DNA of 64,000 bases from UBA3910 sp002391465. GTDB taxonomy: Bacteria > Bacillota > Limnochordia > Darwinibacteriales > Darwinibacteriaceae. The notes below the pieces were generated by a model. That model was not told the DNA's origin. It did not search any database and saw only the letters and a list, made by a program, of their open reading frames with translations. Below are positions 62,000 to 64,000 of the stretch, piece after piece; position 1 is the stretch's first letter, and every line of letters begins with the position of its first letter. The translations under genes were made by a program, and so were the position numbers. The stretch is taken from assembly GCA_030054835.1 (NCBI GenBank), contig JASGVS010000034.1, forward strand, positions 1-64,000, written 5' to 3'.

Positions 62000-62710
62000 T
62001 TATTTGAAGAAGCGATGATTACCGATGGTAATGGTCGGTGTGCGGCTCCAGACCCAGGAGTTGGCACCCACTTTCTTCGGAGCGAAAAAGCCGGTGGCGC
62101 CCCGGGATGGATCCCAGCCTGCCAAGGCGTCTGCCACTGCGTTTTTCGCCGTCTCATTGGCCGGGGTTTTGATGGCGCCGTTCAGCACCGGTTCGTATTG
62201 GTAATACCTCCTACCTCCGGACACAACTACGTGGTTGATTACCCCAGATAGGGTATCGGGGTAGTCTGGATGGAGCAGGCGGTTCAAAACGGTGGCAGCC
62301 ACTGCCACTTGGCCCTCATAACTTTCCCCCTTAGCTTCCGCATGTACCAGTCGGGCGAAGAGATCGAGCTCGGCTGAGCTGAAGATCGGAGTTAGCTTAG
62401 CGGTTAAGGCCGTCTCTGATTTGCCTACTACCACTTTCTGCTGCCAGGGTTTGTAAAACTGGGTAGAAATCGATAGGGTGTATGTTCCTGGAGCCACGTC
62501 TTTGAACTGAAAGCTGCCGTTGGAAATCTGCACACTTTGACCTCCCAGGGATGCTTTACCTTCCCAGAGGGGAAGACCCGACATGGAATCTTCGGCCGTG
62601 CCCACGACTGTACCCGATTGAACATTCGCAGGGGGATCCGGCAGGGGATTGTAACACCCGCTGAGAATTAGAGAAATGAGCAGAAGAACTAAAAGAACAT
62701 GATTGCGCAA
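62000..62710 (-). CDS. Lipoprotein with PEGA-like domain and SleB-type cell-wall hydrolase domain
   Basis: The 236-residue product has a lipobox (LILSGC, Cys19), a small beta domain (about 33-105; GTVVGTAEDSMSGLPLW, VAPGTYTLSIS) like PEGA or carboxypeptidase-regulatory repeats, and a Hydrolase_2 domain from about 110 (LFARLVHAEAKGESYEGQVA, VAATVLNRLLHPDYP, ATGFFAPKKV). SleB and CwlJ of this family cut spore cortex peptidoglycan; here the lipid anchor and beta domain suggest an envelope-bound wall hydrolase. TTG 62710 lies 8 bases after AAGGAAGGGAG. Confidence 0.88.
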   Translation of the reverse strand: MRNHVLLVLLLISLILSGCYNPLPDPPANVQSGTVVGTAEDSMSGLPLWEGKASLGGQSVQISNGSFQFKDVAPGTYTLSISTQFYKPWQQKVVVGKSETALTAKLTPIFSSAELDLFARLVHAEAKGESYEGQVAVAATVLNRLLHPDYPDTLSGVINHVVVSGGRRYYQYEPVLNGAIKTPANETAKNAVADALAGWDPSRGATGFFAPKKVGANSWVWSRTPTITIGNHRFFK

Positions 62711-62829
62711 AATGATTGCTCCCTTCCTTGCCAGGATTGTAAGTAATTATCTACAGCTGATAATTCTCCCAGACTCAGGTTCTACCTCCTGGGAATGGGT
62801 GGAAACGCCCAGCTAAAAAGGGGAATGAG

Positions 62830-64000
62830 ATGGATTATTTGCAGAACTTAAATGAAAACCAGCGTCTGGCGGTTGAAACGGTTTATGGCCCTCTCCTGGT
62901 TGTGGCCGGTGCGGGCAGCGGCAAAACAAGGGTTTTGACCACCAGAATTGTACACTTAATTGAAGCACACGAAGTGCCGCCTTGGCAGATCATGGCGGTT
63001 ACCTTTACTAATAAAGCGGCGGATGAAATGCGGCAGAGGTTGGAGGAAATGGTGGGTCCACGGGCAGCGGAACTTGTGATCGGCACCTTCCATTCCATCT
63101 GTGTGCGCATTTTGCGGACAGAAAGCGTCTACAGCGGCTACGGTTCCAACTTCCAAATCTTTGATCAAGCGGACCAGCTGCTGGTGATGAGGGAGTGCCT
63201 GAAGGAGCTCGACCTAGATCCGAAACGGCACGATCCAAGGCAGCTTTTGGGCGCTATCAGTCGGGCCAAGGACGAGTTGATTGGCCCCGAGGATTATCCC
63301 GTGACCCAGGGCGATTATTGGTCCAGTGTTGTATCCCGGGTATATGAGAAGTATCAGGGGAAACTGCGGGCAGCAAATGCCCTAGACTTTGACGATCTGA
63401 TTATGGTTACGGTGCAGATGTTCCGCCAGCACAAGCATGTACTGGAAAAATACCAGCGCAGGTTTGCCTATCTGCTGGTGGATGAGTATCAGGACACTAA
63501 CATGGCCCAATACGTGCTTGTCCATCTTTTGGCTGAACGAAATGGGAATATCTGTGTTGTGGGTGATGAGGACCAGAGTATTTACGCCTTCCGTGGCGCT
63601 ACAATCCGCAACATTCTAGAGTTTGAAAAGGATTTTCCCGGAGCGCGTATCATTAAACTAGAGGAGAATTACCGGTCCACGCAAGCCATTCTCAATGTGG
63701 CCAACTCGGTGATCAAAAACAACACGGAACGGCTCCCCAAAGAGCTGCGTACCAACAAACATGAGGGGGAAAAGGTAGTTCTCTTTCGGGCACCCACAGA
63801 GCGGGATGAAGCCCGTTTCATTGCCGAAACGGCCGCTGGTCTCTGCCGGGACGGGCGCTTTGCCTATAAAGACTTCGCCATACTTTATAGGACCCACGCC
63901 CTTTCCCGCGTTTTTGAGGAGGAGTTTATGCGGCAGGGGATACCGTACCGCATTATCTCCGGAGTGCGCTTTTACGAACGGAAGGAGATTAAAGACCTTC
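62830..64000 (+). CDS. pcrA: ATP-dependent DNA helicase PcrA/UvrD, N-terminal part
   Basis: The frame runs from ATG 62830 off the right edge, 390 codons visible. It has the superfamily 1 motifs: NENQRLAVETVYGPLLVVAG, Walker A AGAGSGKTRVL, TFTNKAADEM, LDFDDLI, the Walker B DEYQDTN, VVGDEDQSIYAFRGA and LEENYRST. PcrA unwinds DNA in repair and plasmid replication and clears RecA. AAAAAGGGGAATGAG precedes the start. The C-terminal half is outside the window. Confidence 0.95.
   Translation, partial: MDYLQNLNENQRLAVETVYGPLLVVAGAGSGKTRVLTTRIVHLIEAHEVPPWQIMAVTFTNKAADEMRQRLEEMVGPRAAELVIGTFHSICVRILRTESVYSGYGSNFQIFDQADQLLVMRECLKELDLDPKRHDPRQLLGAISRAKDELIGPEDYPVTQGDYWSSVVSRVYEKYQGKLRAANALDFDDLIMVTVQMFRQHKHVLEKYQRRFAYLLVDEYQDTNMAQYVLVHLLAERNGNICVVGDEDQSIYAFRGATIRNILEFEKDFPGARIIKLEENYRSTQAILNVANSVIKNNTERLPKELRTNKHEGEKVVLFRAPTERDEARFIAETAAGLCRDGRFAYKDFAILYRTHALSRVFEEEFMRQGIPYRIISGVRFYERKEIKDL

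Overview
The window looks like the chromosome of a Bacillota (Firmicutes) bacterium that probably has two membranes, closest in character to the Limnochordia-type diderm lineages. The Firmicute side rests on gene content and order: comFA-comFC-yvyF-flgM-flgN-flgK-flgL-yviE-fliW-csrA, hpf-secA-prfB, DUF5693-csaB-tagA, ctp next to a minJ-like gene, EndoA/EndoAI-type mazEF, a CIRCE element and a class I SAM riboswitch. The diderm side rests on four secreted proteins that look like outer-membrane beta-barrels and end in a C-terminal phenylalanine, a MetQ without a lipobox, and an operon at the left edge resembling a chaperone/usher system. GTG and TTG starts are common. No rRNA, tRNA, insertion sequence, prophage or CRISPR array was seen.

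Layout. 1-2.6 kb: end of a three-gene operon for secreted beta proteins. 2.6-6 kb (minus): metNIQ methionine importer under a SAM riboswitch, and an HD-domain protein. 6.2-15.1 kb: GerE-like regulator, competence genes comFA/comFC, then a flagellar hook-junction, chaperone and regulator cluster that lacks hag and fliD. 15.1-20.8 kb: cold-shock protein, hpf, a nucleotidyltransferase-like gene, secA, and prfB with its programmed frameshift. 20.9-29.7 kb: envelope genes (DUF2993, DUF5693, csaB, tagA, YitT, CtpA/B, MinJ-like, polysaccharide deacetylase). 29.7-37 kb: pyrophosphatase and uvrB-uvrA-uvrC. 37-45.6 kb: NatAB-like exporter, DUF6530, an M20 peptidase, two small beta-barrels, a DUF2089-YvlB pair and a Cof phosphatase. 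45.8-50.4 kb: an orphan MsmX-type ATPase and two porin-like genes, each behind a long structured leader. 50.5-57.3 kb: XRE regulator, mazEF, a C26 amidotransferase, an amidohydrolase, tsaE-tsaB-rimI-tsaD and comB. 57.4-64 kb: groESL, hpt, an unusual guaA, an unusual hisIE, a SleB-like lipoprotein and the start of pcrA.

Most interesting points. (1) The two porin-like genes have leaders sharing two sequence blocks in the same order and at similar distance from the start codon; the first leader folds on paper into three successive domains with perfect 6-8 bp closing helices. (2) GMP synthase has lost the catalytic part of its glutaminase domain while keeping a complete synthetase. (3) The next gene, hisIE, has lost two of the three zinc-binding cysteines of its HisI domain, so two altered purine-nucleotide enzymes sit side by side behind hpt. 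(4) The left-edge operon may be a reduced chaperone-usher-like export system in a Firmicute. All calls come from reading the sequence; no database search was run.
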